Shown here piece by piece: positions 8,213 to 17,648 of a DNA stretch of 64,000 nt (positions are counted from its first letter, which is position 1; every line of letters begins with the position of its first letter). The DNA is taken from assembly GCF_003996965.1 (NCBI RefSeq), contig NZ_QWDM01000001.1:310001-374000 (forward strand). Reading direction: 5' to 3'. The stretch is from Flavobacterium cupreum (lineage in GTDB: Bacteria > Bacteroidota > Bacteroidia > Flavobacteriales > Flavobacteriaceae). Made by a program: the position numbers and the translations under genes. A model generated the notes under the pieces. It had not been told where the DNA came from, did not search any database, and saw only the letters and a program-made list of their open reading frames with translations.

Positions 8213-10639
8213 TTAGAATTTGTACGTTACTCCAACTCTGAAGTTTCTTGGCTGTTCGGTCTGCCAGTTATAGGTATTCACATTTCTTGAAGCGTAATAA
8301 GAACCACTATATAAATATTTATCAAGAATATTAAATACATTGGCGGTGAATTTCATTTTTCCGCTTTCATATGATAAACCTCCGTCCAGTTTGAAATATT
8401 CCGGAAGTTTCTCTAATCCTACCGCCCATGAATCCGTCTGTCTTCCTGCCAGATACGTTCCTCCTATAGAAGCTCCGAATCCTTTTAATTTACCGGATAC
8501 GACCGTATAATTCAACCACGCATTCGCAACATGTTTTGAAAATCCTGTCAGAGCACTTCCTTCAGTAATAGATAATAGATTAGATTCTGTTACAATTGCT
8601 TCCGTAAAGGCATAATTGGCGATCAGGTTCAGTCCGTCAAGAAGTTTACCTCTTACGTCAAACTCAACACCCTGTGCTCTTTTTTCACCCAATACTACTT
8701 TCCAGATATCGTTTGGTCCGTTAGCAGGATCTCCCGTAAGTTCGTTTTCCTTAATGATTCTGTAAGCCGAAACCGTAGTACTCCACGATCCGTCAAACCA
8801 GTCTTTCTTAATACCAAACTCCATATTATTACCCGTAAGCGGCTTGATCGCTTCTCCACTTTTTATAATACCCGATTGCGGTGTAAAAGCCTGGTCGTAT
8901 AATCCGTAAACAGAGGTCGTTGGTGTGATAGAATAACTAAGTCCTACACGAGGTGTAATATGACTGTCTTCCTGAACATCTCCCCAGCCTGACTGGTTCA
9001 CCCAGGTGTATCTTGCTGCAAGGGTCAATCTCAGTTTGTTCTCAAAAAAACCAAGTTCATCCTGAATATAACCTGCTGCATATTCTGAAGTTATCCCTCC
9101 AAAAGACCTTTGTTTAAGCGGTGTGCTTCGATCAAAATTAGGCAGACCGTTAGACGGAGTTCCATAGTCCGGATTAAAAACATCAAAGGGTTTGTCGTAG
9201 GTATCTAAATCATGTGACTGATAAAAGTCAGCCTGATATTCTTTATTCCCCAAATCAACACCACCTAATACTTTGTGCGTCACTGATCCTGTTGTAAATT
9301 TTCCGTTCAGAAAAATTTGTCCCATATACATATTACTTTCGGCATCCCAGATCCCAACGTTGCGAATCACCTGGCCGTAACCAAGCTGCTCATCGGTGAT
9401 ATCATCATCATCCAGATAAACAGGTCCCGGGCCAACAGCTGTCGGCCATGAGCTGTATCCTTCCTGAAGGTATTTAAAATAAGATGTTTGTGCGGTAAGT
9501 TTCCAGTTGTCATCAAACTTATGTTCAAAAGTGAAGTATCCGCTGTGATCATTCATTTTCGTATCCGGTAATCCCGGTTGTGTCATAGTAAAGTTTCTTG
9601 GCAGGGTGGCATATCCGCCGCCGTCAGCACCAAAGACATAAAAAGACCCTACTTCAGACATATTCGCGTGCTGGTAATTGTATTCCAGCGTAATTTTAGT
9701 TTTATCATCGATCTGGTACGAAAGCACCGGAGCAATTACGTAACGGTCATTATGTTCAAAAGGCCTGTGAGAACCTTTCTTTTGTACCGCTCCATTGAAT
9801 CGGTATAAAAATTTACCTTTTTTATCCAGTTTCCCGTCAAGGTCAATGCTTGCTCTGTAGAAATCATAGCTTCCGGCCATAACGGTAGCCTCCCCTTTTG
9901 TGATTCCGGTTGGTTTTTTGGTCACGACATTATAAAGTCCGCTTGGATCTCCGTTGGAAAGCATAAATCCTGCCGGGCCTTTTACAAATTCAATATGGTC
10001 TACAAAACTCATATCTTCCGTAAGTGGACCCCAAAAAGAAGACACTACATTGAATCCATTGCGGAACGCCTGAATCTGAGAACCACGCATGGTAATGTTG
10101 GTATACATATCGCCCCAGTGTTCCAGACGTACAGCTCCGCTCACATTACGAATCACTCCGTCACTCATACTGATAATCTGCTGGTCTTTTAAAGTCTGAC
10201 CGCTTACAATCTGAATGTTTTGGGGAATTTCAAGTACCGGAGTCTGAAGGCGCAATGACAAAGAAGGTTTGTCCTGCTTGTATTTATTTTTTGTAATGAC
10301 CACTTCATCCAAATCTTCCTGATTTTCAGCAAGTGCGAAATTTTTAGTAGTCGTTTGTTTTGCTGTTACTACAATATTATCCTCAACGGGACGAATTCCT
10401 ACTGCATGAATACTAATCGTATACGTAGCAGGTTTAACGTTTTTGATTTCATATTGCCCTTTTTCATTGGTTAAGGCATTATGCTTTGTTCCTTTAAGCG
10501 TAACAGAAATATTTTCTGCCGGAGTATTTCCGCTCAAAGTTACTTTTCCGGTTATTTTGCCCGTTTCCTGTCCCATCATATTTAAGGAAATCAGGAACAG
10601 CAAACTACACAGCATTTTTGTAATGGTTGCTATTTTCAT
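8213..10639 (-). CDS. TonB-dependent siderophore-type receptor with carboxypeptidase-regulatory-like N-domain
   Basis: Outer-membrane TonB-dependent transporter of 808 residues. A signal peptide covers about 1-23 (ends MMGQ), then a CarboxypepD_reg-like beta-sandwich at about 27-110, a plug at about 125-240 (VLEIPQNIQIVSGQTL, FVKGPAGFMLSNGDPSGLYN), and a 22-strand barrel ending in Phe (FRVGVTYKF). The plug resembles FhuA/FoxA-type receptors (TonB-siderophore family), so a ferric siderophore or similar metal chelate is the likely cargo. It has its own promoter and terminator, so it is probably monocistronic. It is divergent from the His-rich/ABC/TonB set to its right, with which it may share metal regulation. 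No clear Fur box was found. Confidence 0.93.
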   Translation of the reverse strand: MKIATITKMLCSLLFLISLNMMGQETGKITGKVTLSGNTPAENISVTLKGTKHNALTNEKGQYEIKNVKPATYTISIHAVGIRPVEDNIVVTAKQTTTKNFALAENQEDLDEVVITKNKYKQDKPSLSLRLQTPVLEIPQNIQIVSGQTLKDQQIISMSDGVIRNVSGAVRLEHWGDMYTNITMRGSQIQAFRNGFNVVSSFWGPLTEDMSFVDHIEFVKGPAGFMLSNGDPSGLYNVVTKKPTGITKGEATVMAGSYDFYRASIDLDGKLDKKGKFLYRFNGAVQKKGSHRPFEHNDRYVIAPVLSYQIDDKTKITLEYNYQHANMSEVGSFYVFGADGGGYATLPRNFTMTQPGLPDTKMNDHSGYFTFEHKFDDNWKLTAQTSYFKYLQEGYSSWPTAVGPGPVYLDDDDITDEQLGYGQVIRNVGIWDAESNMYMGQIFLNGKFTTGSVTHKVLGGVDLGNKEYQADFYQSHDLDTYDKPFDVFNPDYGTPSNGLPNFDRSTPLKQRSFGGITSEYAAGYIQDELGFFENKLRLTLAARYTWVNQSGWGDVQEDSHITPRVGLSYSITPTTSVYGLYDQAFTPQSGIIKSGEAIKPLTGNNMEFGIKKDWFDGSWSTTVSAYRIIKENELTGDPANGPNDIWKVVLGEKRAQGVEFDVRGKLLDGLNLIANYAFTEAIVTESNLLSITEGSALTGFSKHVANAWLNYTVVSGKLKGFGASIGGTYLAGRQTDSWAVGLEKLPEYFKLDGGLSYESGKMKFTANVFNILDKYLYSGSYYASRNVNTYNWQTEQPRNFRVGVTYKF

Positions 10640-10664
10640 TTTGGTATGGAGTTAAAATTCATCG

Positions 10665-10696
10665 CAAAAGTAAACTCAAATAGTATTCAATCCAAA
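10665..10696 (-). promoter_or_regulatory. Promoter of the minus-strand TonB receptor
   Basis: On the minus strand, TTTG (plus 10693-10696), a 20-base spacer, and TACTTTTG (plus 10665-10672) match the Bacteroidota -33/-7 consensus. It ends 25 bases before the start codon. The rest of the 10640-10997 gap is AT-rich and shows only this and the divergent promoter at 10897-10930. Confidence 0.8.
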
Positions 10697-10896
10697 TTAT
10701 TTTTAACCGTTCTAAATAAAAATAGTTATTTTATTTAAATCGCTCCTATTAAATTCGAAATCAAAAAAAAATGCCGCATTAATTATCGTAATCGAAGCAG
10801 AACCGATCAAATGGTCACAATTCAAAAATAATGTTAAAAAAATTGGATTCCTTTTTACAAATTATGATGAAAAGAACACAAAAAAATAAAACCAAC

Positions 10897-10930
10897 TTTG
10901 CTGAAATTGCCGTTTAGATTTCTATATTTG
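10897..10930 (+). promoter_or_regulatory. Promoter of the His-rich protein gene
   Basis: TTTG at 10897-10900, a 22-base spacer, and TATATTTG at 10923-10930 match the consensus. A small inverted repeat GCAACcaaGTTGC (10930-10942) overlaps the predicted transcription start and could be an operator. The leader would be about 60 bases. Confidence 0.8.
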
Positions 10931-10997
10931 CAACCAAGTTGCGTTAAATAAGTTCCAGAAACGGACTCAAACAAGCTCAACTCCTTATGAATCAGGA

Positions 10998-11348
10998 ATG
11001 AAGAAAAAAGTAGTTTTAATTAATCTTTTGATGTCTTTTACCGTATTGTTCGCGATGCTGTTTCAGACGCTGCATTCTTATGAGCATATTTACAAGCAAC
11101 TCACCGAGAAACATTGCGATCACCATTATGCTTCACATCAAAAGCAGATTACACACAGCCATACTGTAGAGAACAATTGTCCTGTCTGTCATTTTGCTTT
11201 TAGCACCTTTATCCCCAATCATTTTCAGCCTTTATCTTTTCATAAAATAAGCGTTGCTAATCCGGTTACCTTTACTTTTACAAAAGCCGCTTCAACCTTT
11301 TTTAAAGGCAGTCTTTTTGCGCTCAGGGCTCCCCCTTCTTTAGTATAG
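10998..11348 (+). CDS. Small His/Cys-rich exported protein, probable metal binder
   Basis: A protein of 116 residues with no domain I can name with certainty. The N-terminus is a signal or anchor helix (VVLINLLMSFTVLFAMLF). The middle is very rich in His with three Cys: HSYEH, KHCDHHYASH, THSHT and NNCPVCHF. This pattern suggests Zn, Cu or Fe binding in the periplasm, similar in style to DUF2946-like proteins. The C-terminal third is hydrophobic or basic without clear motif. It is the first gene before the ABC ATPase, TonB receptor and two permeases, with its own promoter, and may be the periplasmic metal carrier or sensor of that system. The function is inferred from composition and position only. 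Confidence 0.65.
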   Translation: MKKKVVLINLLMSFTVLFAMLFQTLHSYEHIYKQLTEKHCDHHYASHQKQITHSHTVENNCPVCHFAFSTFIPNHFQPLSFHKISVANPVTFTFTKAASTFFKGSLFALRAPPSLV

Positions 11349-11618
11349 TTTACTACTTCTATTTTTTTCAAGATGAAATATCTTTCGCCAATTTTTCCGG
11401 ACGAAAGTGTATTTTGCATACCGTTTATGTGAACTTACGTTTCAGATAAAACATAAAACCTGTTTCTGTTTCGAACTGAAACACGTCCTGCATTTTCAAA
11501 TTCATAGTAAACTATCCCTTAGTTTTTTTTCGAAATAAAACTGACTGTTGTCTGAAGTGACAGCAGGAGTTCACTATTTCTGTTTTGTACAATCCAACAA
11601 ATCCAAATCCATATCATT

Positions 11619-12314
11619 ATGCTTACAGCTGAAAACCTGACCAAAAAATATGGCGATCATATCGCTTTGAATGCCCTGAACCTCACGATTAAAAAAGGAG
11701 AAATCTTCGCCCTTTTGGGACAAAACGGAGCAGGGAAAACGACTACCATCAATCTGTTTTTAGGTTTTATACCACCCAGCAGCGGAACGCTGGAAATCAA
11801 CCATATATCTGTTACGGAAAATCCGCAGGAAACCAAAAAATACGTGGCTTATATCCCTGAAACAGTCATGTTATACCCGAATCTGACAGGACTGGAAAAC
11901 CTGAAATTCTTTTCGGCACTCGCAGGATTCCGGTATTCGAATGGGGAACTGACTTATTTTCTAACCAAAGCAGGTTTACAAACCAAAGCACACGATCAGC
12001 ATCTTGGCGGTTACTCCAAAGGAATGCGCCAGAAAGTCGGGATCGCGATCGCTATTGCAAAACAGGCAAAAGTCTTATTGCTGGACGAGCCTACCAGTGG
12101 CCTGGACCCCAAAGCGTCCAACGAATTCTCTCAAATCCTAAAAGAACTTTCGGCAGACGGAACAGCCATTTTAATGGCCACACACGATATTTTCAGGGCC
12201 AGGGAAGTCGCCACCCATATCGGCATCATGAAACAGGGAAATCTGGTCACGATTATCGAAGCGGCCAAAATTTCGGCAAATGAACTGGAAAACATGTATT
12301 TACAAACCGTCTAA
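11619..12314 (+). CDS. ABC transporter ATP-binding protein
   Basis: ATPase subunit of 231 residues. It has Walker A GQNGAGKTT (about residues 34-42), the signature LGGYSKGMRQK, Walker B VLLLDEPTSGLDP and the switch His in MATHDIFRA. The sequence resembles the NosF/CcmA type of ABC-2 exporters. The TonB receptor starts 11 bases downstream and the two permeases follow, so it energises those permeases. The 270-base gap before it holds short inverted repeats (TAGTTTACTA near 11345 and TAGTAAACTA near 11505) but no clear promoter, so it may be read from the promoter at 10897. Confidence 0.95.
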   Translation: MLTAENLTKKYGDHIALNALNLTIKKGEIFALLGQNGAGKTTTINLFLGFIPPSSGTLEINHISVTENPQETKKYVAYIPETVMLYPNLTGLENLKFFSALAGFRYSNGELTYFLTKAGLQTKAHDQHLGGYSKGMRQKVGIAIAIAKQAKVLLLDEPTSGLDPKASNEFSQILKELSADGTAILMATHDIFRAREVATHIGIMKQGNLVTIIEAAKISANELENMYLQTV

Positions 12315-12325
12315 AAGAAAATAAA

Positions 12326-14779
12326 ATGAAACATTTACTAGGCTTTTTATTTTCAATAATTGCCCTTCATCAGGCTTATTCCCAAACGATTTCCGGGAAA
12401 ATCACAGGTCGCAATACAAAAGAAGCTGTCATCGGAGCCAGCATAAAACTGCTGAATTCGGGCAAAGAAACTACCACCAATGAGGACGGAAATTTTAGTC
12501 TTGAAGGCGACGGAATTCTTGAGATCAGTTTTCCGGGCTACAAAACGCAGCAAATAACTGCAACGGATGAATTCCTTACTGTCGCACTGGAAACTGCGCT
12601 GAACGAATTGCAAACGGTAGAAATTGTAGGCCGCTCTGTTAAAAAGTACAACAGTGATTATTCATTTGCGGCAACAAAAACAGCATCGCTCAATAAGGAT
12701 ATTCCACAATCTATATCGACCGTAACCAAAGAATTAATCGCCGACAAAGGTGCTTTTTATCTTGCTGATGCGGTAAAAATGGCCAGTGGCGTTATCCCGG
12801 CGAGTTATTACAATCAATACACCATTCGCGGCATCAGCCAGAATGAAGAAGGACAGATTATCAACGGAATGCGAACCCGCCAGTATTATTTCCTGCAGCC
12901 GCTGACGAGCAATATCGAACGTGTTGAAGTCATAAAAGGCCCTTCGAGTGCTACATTCTCTTCTGTTGATCCGGGCGGAAGCATCAACCTGGTGACCAAA
13001 AAACCTTTGGCCACTGACCGAAAAGAAGTGAGCTTAAGCGTTGGAAGTTTCAGTACTTTAAGAGGGACGTTAGATTTTACAGGACCTCTAAACGAATCCA
13101 AAACACTTTTATACCGCGTCAACGGAGCGTATCAGGAGGCGAAATCCTTTCGGGATCTGGTGGGCAATAAATCGTTTTTGGTCTCGCCTTCCTTTACTTA
13201 TATTCCGAATGAAAAGACAGCCATTAATACCGAATTAATACTGAGCAATATGACAGGAGTCCTGGATCGCGGCCAGCCCATTTTTGGCGCGGTTGCGGGT
13301 GTGACTAACCTGAATCAGACACCGATTAGTTTAAATTTAGGTGCTTCAGGTGATTTTTTCAAATCAAAAGAAATGATCCTGACGACCAATTTTGCGCATA
13401 AGTTTAGCTCTAAAATTGGTTTTAATGCCGCTTACATGAAGCAAACCTGGACAGAAGACCTTCAGGAACACCGAACGACAAATGCTTTTGCGGTAGACAT
13501 CAACAACAAACCCGTAACCAGCCTCGCCATGATGCAGTTTGTACAGCGTCAGCAATATTGGGATGTGGATAATCTTAGTGCTTATTTCAACTTTGATTTT
13601 AAAACGGGAAAACTTCATCATAAATTACTGACCGGATACGATTTAAGCAGCTGGAATAAAAACAAAGGCGGCGCACAAAATGCGGCCAGGGGTTATTTGT
13701 TAAAGAACGGAACCGTAGCCAGCTCATTCTTTGCTGCCAATGCTGATCAATATCAGACAGTCACAATCAACGGCGTCGTTTTGCCCAAACCGAATGTCAG
13801 TTTTTTTGATTTGAACAATCCGTCGTATGCGATGAGAAGTCCGGAAGACTATATACTCAATGTGAGAACGGCATTGCCGTCGGCGCTGACTACTACCAAT
13901 GCGGTTTATATACAGGATCAGGTGCGGTGGGAGAAATTCACTTTTTTATTAGGTTTACGAAACGAATGGTTTGAAGACATTACCAATTATGAAACCAACA
14001 ACGAACTGACTGTTAAAAAAACAGCTTTACTGCCCCGCGTTGGTGTAACGTATGCGGTGAATACTGCCATTAATGTGTATACGACTTATCTTGAAGGGTA
14101 TCAGCCACAATCGAATACAGTTACTTTAATGCCGCAAACCGGAAGTTTACCTGCCGGAAGTCAGTTTGATCCTTTGGAAAGCAATCTGAAAGAGTTCGGA
14201 CTGAAAGCCACTTTTCTGGACAACACTATGAGTTTTAATGCTGCGGTTTATGAAATCAACCAGCGTAATATTTTAATGAATGCCAATGATCCTGTAAATC
14301 CTGATTTGTTAGTGACCAGAGGAGCGGAACGCAGCCGTGGTTTCGAATGTGATCTGGCCGGTTACCTGACGCCTGACTGGCAGATCAATGCTTCTTACAG
14401 TTATATTGATGCGAAAATTACCAATGACCGTGATCTTTCGCTGATTGGTGCGAGAAAACAGAATACGCCAAAAAACAGCGCCAATTTATGGACCCGTTAC
14501 AACTTTGCTGCCGATTCTGCCCTGAAAGATCTGGGAATCGGTTTTGGAATGCAGTACCAAAGCAGTAAGATTCCGTGGTTTACAAGGGATTTCACACTTC
14601 CTGATTTTACCCTTTTTGATGCTGCCTTGTATTATAAACCTATCATCAGTAACCTGCAAATTGCCCTGAATGCCGGCAATTTACTGAATAAAACCTATTG
14701 GCTGGGCGCACAGAACTATCTGAGGTTATTTCCGGGTGCACCCCGAAATTTCAGCCTTACCGTAACTTATAAATTTTAA
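12326..14779 (+). CDS. TonB-dependent siderophore-type receptor in ABC operon
   Basis: Outer-membrane TonB-dependent transporter of 817 residues. A signal peptide covers about 1-19 (ends YSQ). A carboxypeptidase-like beta-sandwich lies at about 20-95, a plug at about 110-230 (IERVEVIKGPSSATFSSVDPG, given here only in part) and a barrel ends in LTVTYKF. The plug motif GSINLVTKKP is typical of the siderophore-receptor group. Unlike the receptor at 8213-10639, it is embedded between an ABC ATPase (11 bases upstream) and an ABC-2 permease (5 bases downstream), so it is one unit with them. The substrate is unknown; the His-rich protein at the head of the set favours a metal or metal chelate. Confidence 0.93.
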   Translation: MKHLLGFLFSIIALHQAYSQTISGKITGRNTKEAVIGASIKLLNSGKETTTNEDGNFSLEGDGILEISFPGYKTQQITATDEFLTVALETALNELQTVEIVGRSVKKYNSDYSFAATKTASLNKDIPQSISTVTKELIADKGAFYLADAVKMASGVIPASYYNQYTIRGISQNEEGQIINGMRTRQYYFLQPLTSNIERVEVIKGPSSATFSSVDPGGSINLVTKKPLATDRKEVSLSVGSFSTLRGTLDFTGPLNESKTLLYRVNGAYQEAKSFRDLVGNKSFLVSPSFTYIPNEKTAINTELILSNMTGVLDRGQPIFGAVAGVTNLNQTPISLNLGASGDFFKSKEMILTTNFAHKFSSKIGFNAAYMKQTWTEDLQEHRTTNAFAVDINNKPVTSLAMMQFVQRQQYWDVDNLSAYFNFDFKTGKLHHKLLTGYDLSSWNKNKGGAQNAARGYLLKNGTVASSFFAANADQYQTVTINGVVLPKPNVSFFDLNNPSYAMRSPEDYILNVRTALPSALTTTNAVYIQDQVRWEKFTFLLGLRNEWFEDITNYETNNELTVKKTALLPRVGVTYAVNTAINVYTTYLEGYQPQSNTVTLMPQTGSLPAGSQFDPLESNLKEFGLKATFLDNTMSFNAAVYEINQRNILMNANDPVNPDLLVTRGAERSRGFECDLAGYLTPDWQINASYSYIDAKITNDRDLSLIGARKQNTPKNSANLWTRYNFAADSALKDLGIGFGMQYQSSKIPWFTRDFTLPDFTLFDAALYYKPIISNLQIALNAGNLLNKTYWLGAQNYLRLFPGAPRNFSLTVTYKF

Positions 14780-14784
14780 GCTGT

Positions 14785-16236
14785 ATGAAGTTCTTTCACA
14801 TCGAAATTTTAATAGCCCAACATTTGAAAAAATCTGTTTTTCAGAATAAGGCCGTATTTATCATTACCCTTTTTATTGGTGTTTTATTGCTATACGCGGC
14901 TTTTTCAGGCTGGGAAAATTATTCCGGCCAAAATGAAACCAGCGAAAAATACCAGCACGAGTCCAGAAAAGACTGGCTCAATAATCCCGATAAAAATCCG
15001 CACCGCATGGCGCATTACGGGAACTTTGCATTTCGAAAAAGTACTTCGCTGAGTGTTTTTGAATTTGGAATGGAACCTTTTTTCGGAAACGCCATCTTCC
15101 TCGAAGCCCATAAACAAAACACCGCCAATTTTTCTGAGGCCGGGTTTTCCAATAGTATGCTTCGCTTTGGTGAAATTAGTATTGCCATGGTGCTGCAGGT
15201 TTTATTGCCCTTATTGATTTTCTTCTTAGGTTTTAATTCGGTCGCAGCCGAAAGGGAAAACGGAACCTTAAAACTGCTTTTAAGTCAGGGAATCAACTGG
15301 AAACAACTGCTTACCGGCAAAATATTGGGAGTCGCTTCCGTCCTGATGCTGCTTTTCGTTCCGACAATTGTGGTTCTGGTTTTCATTTGGCTGCTATTGC
15401 AGGGCTTCACGATCTCACCTGATGAGACGCTGAAAATGTTCTTGTTCGTTCTGTTTCATTTTGTTTATTTGTTATTCTTCTGCACGATTGCTGTTTTGGT
15501 TTCCGCTGCCAGTGCAACTTCCAAAAAAGCGTTGATTTCCCTGATCGGAATCTGGCTGGTCTGTACCATCATTTTACCAAGAACCACTCAGGCTATGGGT
15601 GCTTATTTGTATAAAGCACCTTCGAAAATACAATTCAACAGTGACATTGAAAAAGATATTCTCAAACAGGGAGACAGCCATAATCCGAATGACCTGCATT
15701 ATAAAGCGATCAAAGATTCTTTGCTTAGCGCACACAAAGTCGATTCTGTGCAGCAGCTTCCGTTCAACTATTCCGGTTTTATCATGACGGAAGGCGAAAA
15801 AATCAGTTCGCGTATTTACAATAAACATCTGGAGGAACTTTTAAAAATGTATGAAAAACAAAACCGTTTTTCGAAAGCAGTCTCTTTTATCAATCCGTAT
15901 ATCGCGATGAAAAACCTCTCGATGGGGTTATCAAATACCGATTATGATTCGTATATCGATTTTCAGAAACAAGCCGAAGCTTATCGCTACAACATGGCTC
16001 AGAAAATGAACGGCCTGCAAGTCAAATACATCAGCAATAAGAAACCCGGCCCCACAGGCAAACCGCTTACCATCGATAAAGGACACTGGGCAGACATAGC
16101 CGAATTCCATTATGAACCCAAAGGCATCCGGGCTGTTCTGAAAAACGAAATCAGTGCTGTTATTTCACTTATTCTCTGGATAATCCTGTTGTTTTTTTTA
16201 TTGCGAATCGCAGCTAAAAATCTAAAAGCCATCTAA
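14785..16236 (+). CDS. ABC-2 permease, DUF3526-like (first of pair)
   Basis: Inner-membrane protein of 483 residues. One helix near the N-terminus (FIITLFIGVLLLYAAF) is followed by an extracytoplasmic stretch, then a cluster of five or so helices (about residues 130-265) containing the ABC-2 signature ERENGTLKLLLSQG. A second large periplasmic region of about 180 residues precedes a final helix (AVISLILWIILLFFLLRIAA). This layout matches the NosY-like permeases with a DUF3526 domain. It starts 5 bases after the TonB receptor and ends one base before the second permease, so the two probably form a heterodimer with the ATPase at 11619. Confidence 0.85.
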   Translation: MKFFHIEILIAQHLKKSVFQNKAVFIITLFIGVLLLYAAFSGWENYSGQNETSEKYQHESRKDWLNNPDKNPHRMAHYGNFAFRKSTSLSVFEFGMEPFFGNAIFLEAHKQNTANFSEAGFSNSMLRFGEISIAMVLQVLLPLLIFFLGFNSVAAERENGTLKLLLSQGINWKQLLTGKILGVASVLMLLFVPTIVVLVFIWLLLQGFTISPDETLKMFLFVLFHFVYLLFFCTIAVLVSAASATSKKALISLIGIWLVCTIILPRTTQAMGAYLYKAPSKIQFNSDIEKDILKQGDSHNPNDLHYKAIKDSLLSAHKVDSVQQLPFNYSGFIMTEGEKISSRIYNKHLEELLKMYEKQNRFSKAVSFINPYIAMKNLSMGLSNTDYDSYIDFQKQAEAYRYNMAQKMNGLQVKYISNKKPGPTGKPLTIDKGHWADIAEFHYEPKGIRAVLKNEISAVISLILWIILLFFLLRIAAKNLKAI

Positions 16237-16237
16237 T

Positions 16238-17593
16238 ATGTTAGTATTACTTTTTAAAAATTTCATACGTTCGAAAGGAACAAAAATTGGGTTACTATTC
16301 CTTATGTTTATCGGATTCGTGAGTCTCCTGATCGGAAAACAGTTTAAGGAAAAACAAAACGATGCGATAAACGAAGCAGCCGTTTATCAGCAGGAACATA
16401 TTGCACGGAATGCGGCTTTTCATAAAGATGAAATGGGTCTGCTGCTCTACTATATCAAATTCTCGCTCGTCAATAAAACGATTCCGGTGAACAGTCTGGC
16501 GATTGGCCAGCGCGATGTAAATCCGTCGGTTCAGAGTGTAACCATTCGCGGTCTGGAAGCACAGCAATACGATGCCGAACTCAATAATCCGAATAATTTA
16601 CTATCCGGAAATATCGATTTTAGTTTTGTGCTGGTGTATCTTTTTCCCCTTTTAATTATCGCTTTTACGTACAATATCATTTCAGAGGAAAAAGAAAGCG
16701 GCACCTGGAAAATCGTGGCCACCCAAAGTCAGAATACTTTTTTATACATTCTGAAATTGTTTTATATCCGGATTTTAAGTGTAATCGCCCTTCTCACCAT
16801 TGTACTTTTTGCAGCCGTTTTATGCTTGAATATTCCGATCGACAAATCATTTTTGGTGTTTTGTGGCGTGGGAATTTTGTACCTCCTGTTTTGGTTCGCC
16901 GTTTGTTTTTACATCGTTTCATTGCAAAAGAATTCTAATTTTAATGCCGTAATGCTCTTGACGATCTGGCTGTTCCTGATTATCGTTTTACCAGCGACGA
17001 TCAATACATACATCGTCAGCCAATATACGGTTCCCGAAGCTTTGGAACTGACACTGAAACAAAGAAATGCTTACCACGAAAAATGGGACATGGATAAAAA
17101 GATAACGATGGACAAATTCTACAGTCATTATCCACAATTTAGGAGCTATCCTTTACCGGAAGCTGAATTTAGCTGGCTTTGGTATTATGCGATGCAACAG
17201 GCCGGTGACGATGATTCGGCAGTACAATCAAAAGAGCTGCAGGCAAAACTGGCGCAACGAAATGAAGCCAGTGCTTTTATAGCGCTGTTTATTCCGACGT
17301 TGCACACCCAGCTGCAGCTGAATGAAATTGCAAAATCGGATTTAGAAAACCAGCTTTTGTTTCTCAGGGCAACCCGGCAATTTCATGAAAAACTGCGTTT
17401 GCATTTTTACCCGAAAATATTCGATAATGAAGCGGTAAACCAGCAAAACTGGAAGCAGTTTAAGGTGGAAACTTTTGAAGATACGTCAGCCATACAACTT
17501 TCGAAAGCATTTTTGCCCCTGCTCTTTTTCAACTTACTGTTTATTGTTTTAGGATGGAGTAATTTTAGGAACAATAAACTACAAACCTTTTAA
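16238..17593 (+). CDS. ABC-2 permease, DUF3526-like (second of pair)
   Basis: Paralogue of the preceding gene, 451 residues, with the same plan: an N-terminal helix (GLLFLMFIGFVSLLIG), a periplasmic stretch, a helix cluster about residues 125-260 with EEKESGTWKIVATQSQ, a second periplasmic region of roughly 160 residues, and a last helix (LPLLFFNLLFIVLGW). It follows its partner by one base. The operon ends at the terminator at 17601-17632. Lacking the NosD and NosL genes of copper-loading systems, this is not simply a nitrous-oxide-reductase maturation system. Confidence 0.85.
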   Translation: MLVLLFKNFIRSKGTKIGLLFLMFIGFVSLLIGKQFKEKQNDAINEAAVYQQEHIARNAAFHKDEMGLLLYYIKFSLVNKTIPVNSLAIGQRDVNPSVQSVTIRGLEAQQYDAELNNPNNLLSGNIDFSFVLVYLFPLLIIAFTYNIISEEKESGTWKIVATQSQNTFLYILKLFYIRILSVIALLTIVLFAAVLCLNIPIDKSFLVFCGVGILYLLFWFAVCFYIVSLQKNSNFNAVMLLTIWLFLIIVLPATINTYIVSQYTVPEALELTLKQRNAYHEKWDMDKKITMDKFYSHYPQFRSYPLPEAEFSWLWYYAMQQAGDDDSAVQSKELQAKLAQRNEASAFIALFIPTLHTQLQLNEIAKSDLENQLLFLRATRQFHEKLRLHFYPKIFDNEAVNQQNWKQFKVETFEDTSAIQLSKAFLPLLFFNLLFIVLGWSNFRNNKLQTF

Positions 17594-17600
17594 TGAAACA

Positions 17601-17632
17601 AAAAAAGGCTGCCATTTAAGGCAGCCTTTCTT
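17601..17632. terminator. Bidirectional terminator between converging operons
   Basis: Perfect stem AAAGGCTGCC / GGCAGCCTTT (17604-17613 with 17620-17629) with a run of A on the left and pyrimidines on the right. It can serve both the permease operon (plus) and the protease gene (minus, stop at 17649). Confidence 0.85.
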
Positions 17633-17648
17633 CTATTGTTGAAAAAAC

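Noticed and set aside
10640-10997. Fur box between the divergent receptor and His-rich genes
   Set aside because: No sequence close to the 19-bp consensus was found by eye; only the two promoters are supported.
10998-17593. NosFY-type copper loading system
   Set aside because: The ATPase and permeases resemble it, but NosD, NosL and nitrous-oxide reductase are absent and a TonB receptor is embedded instead.
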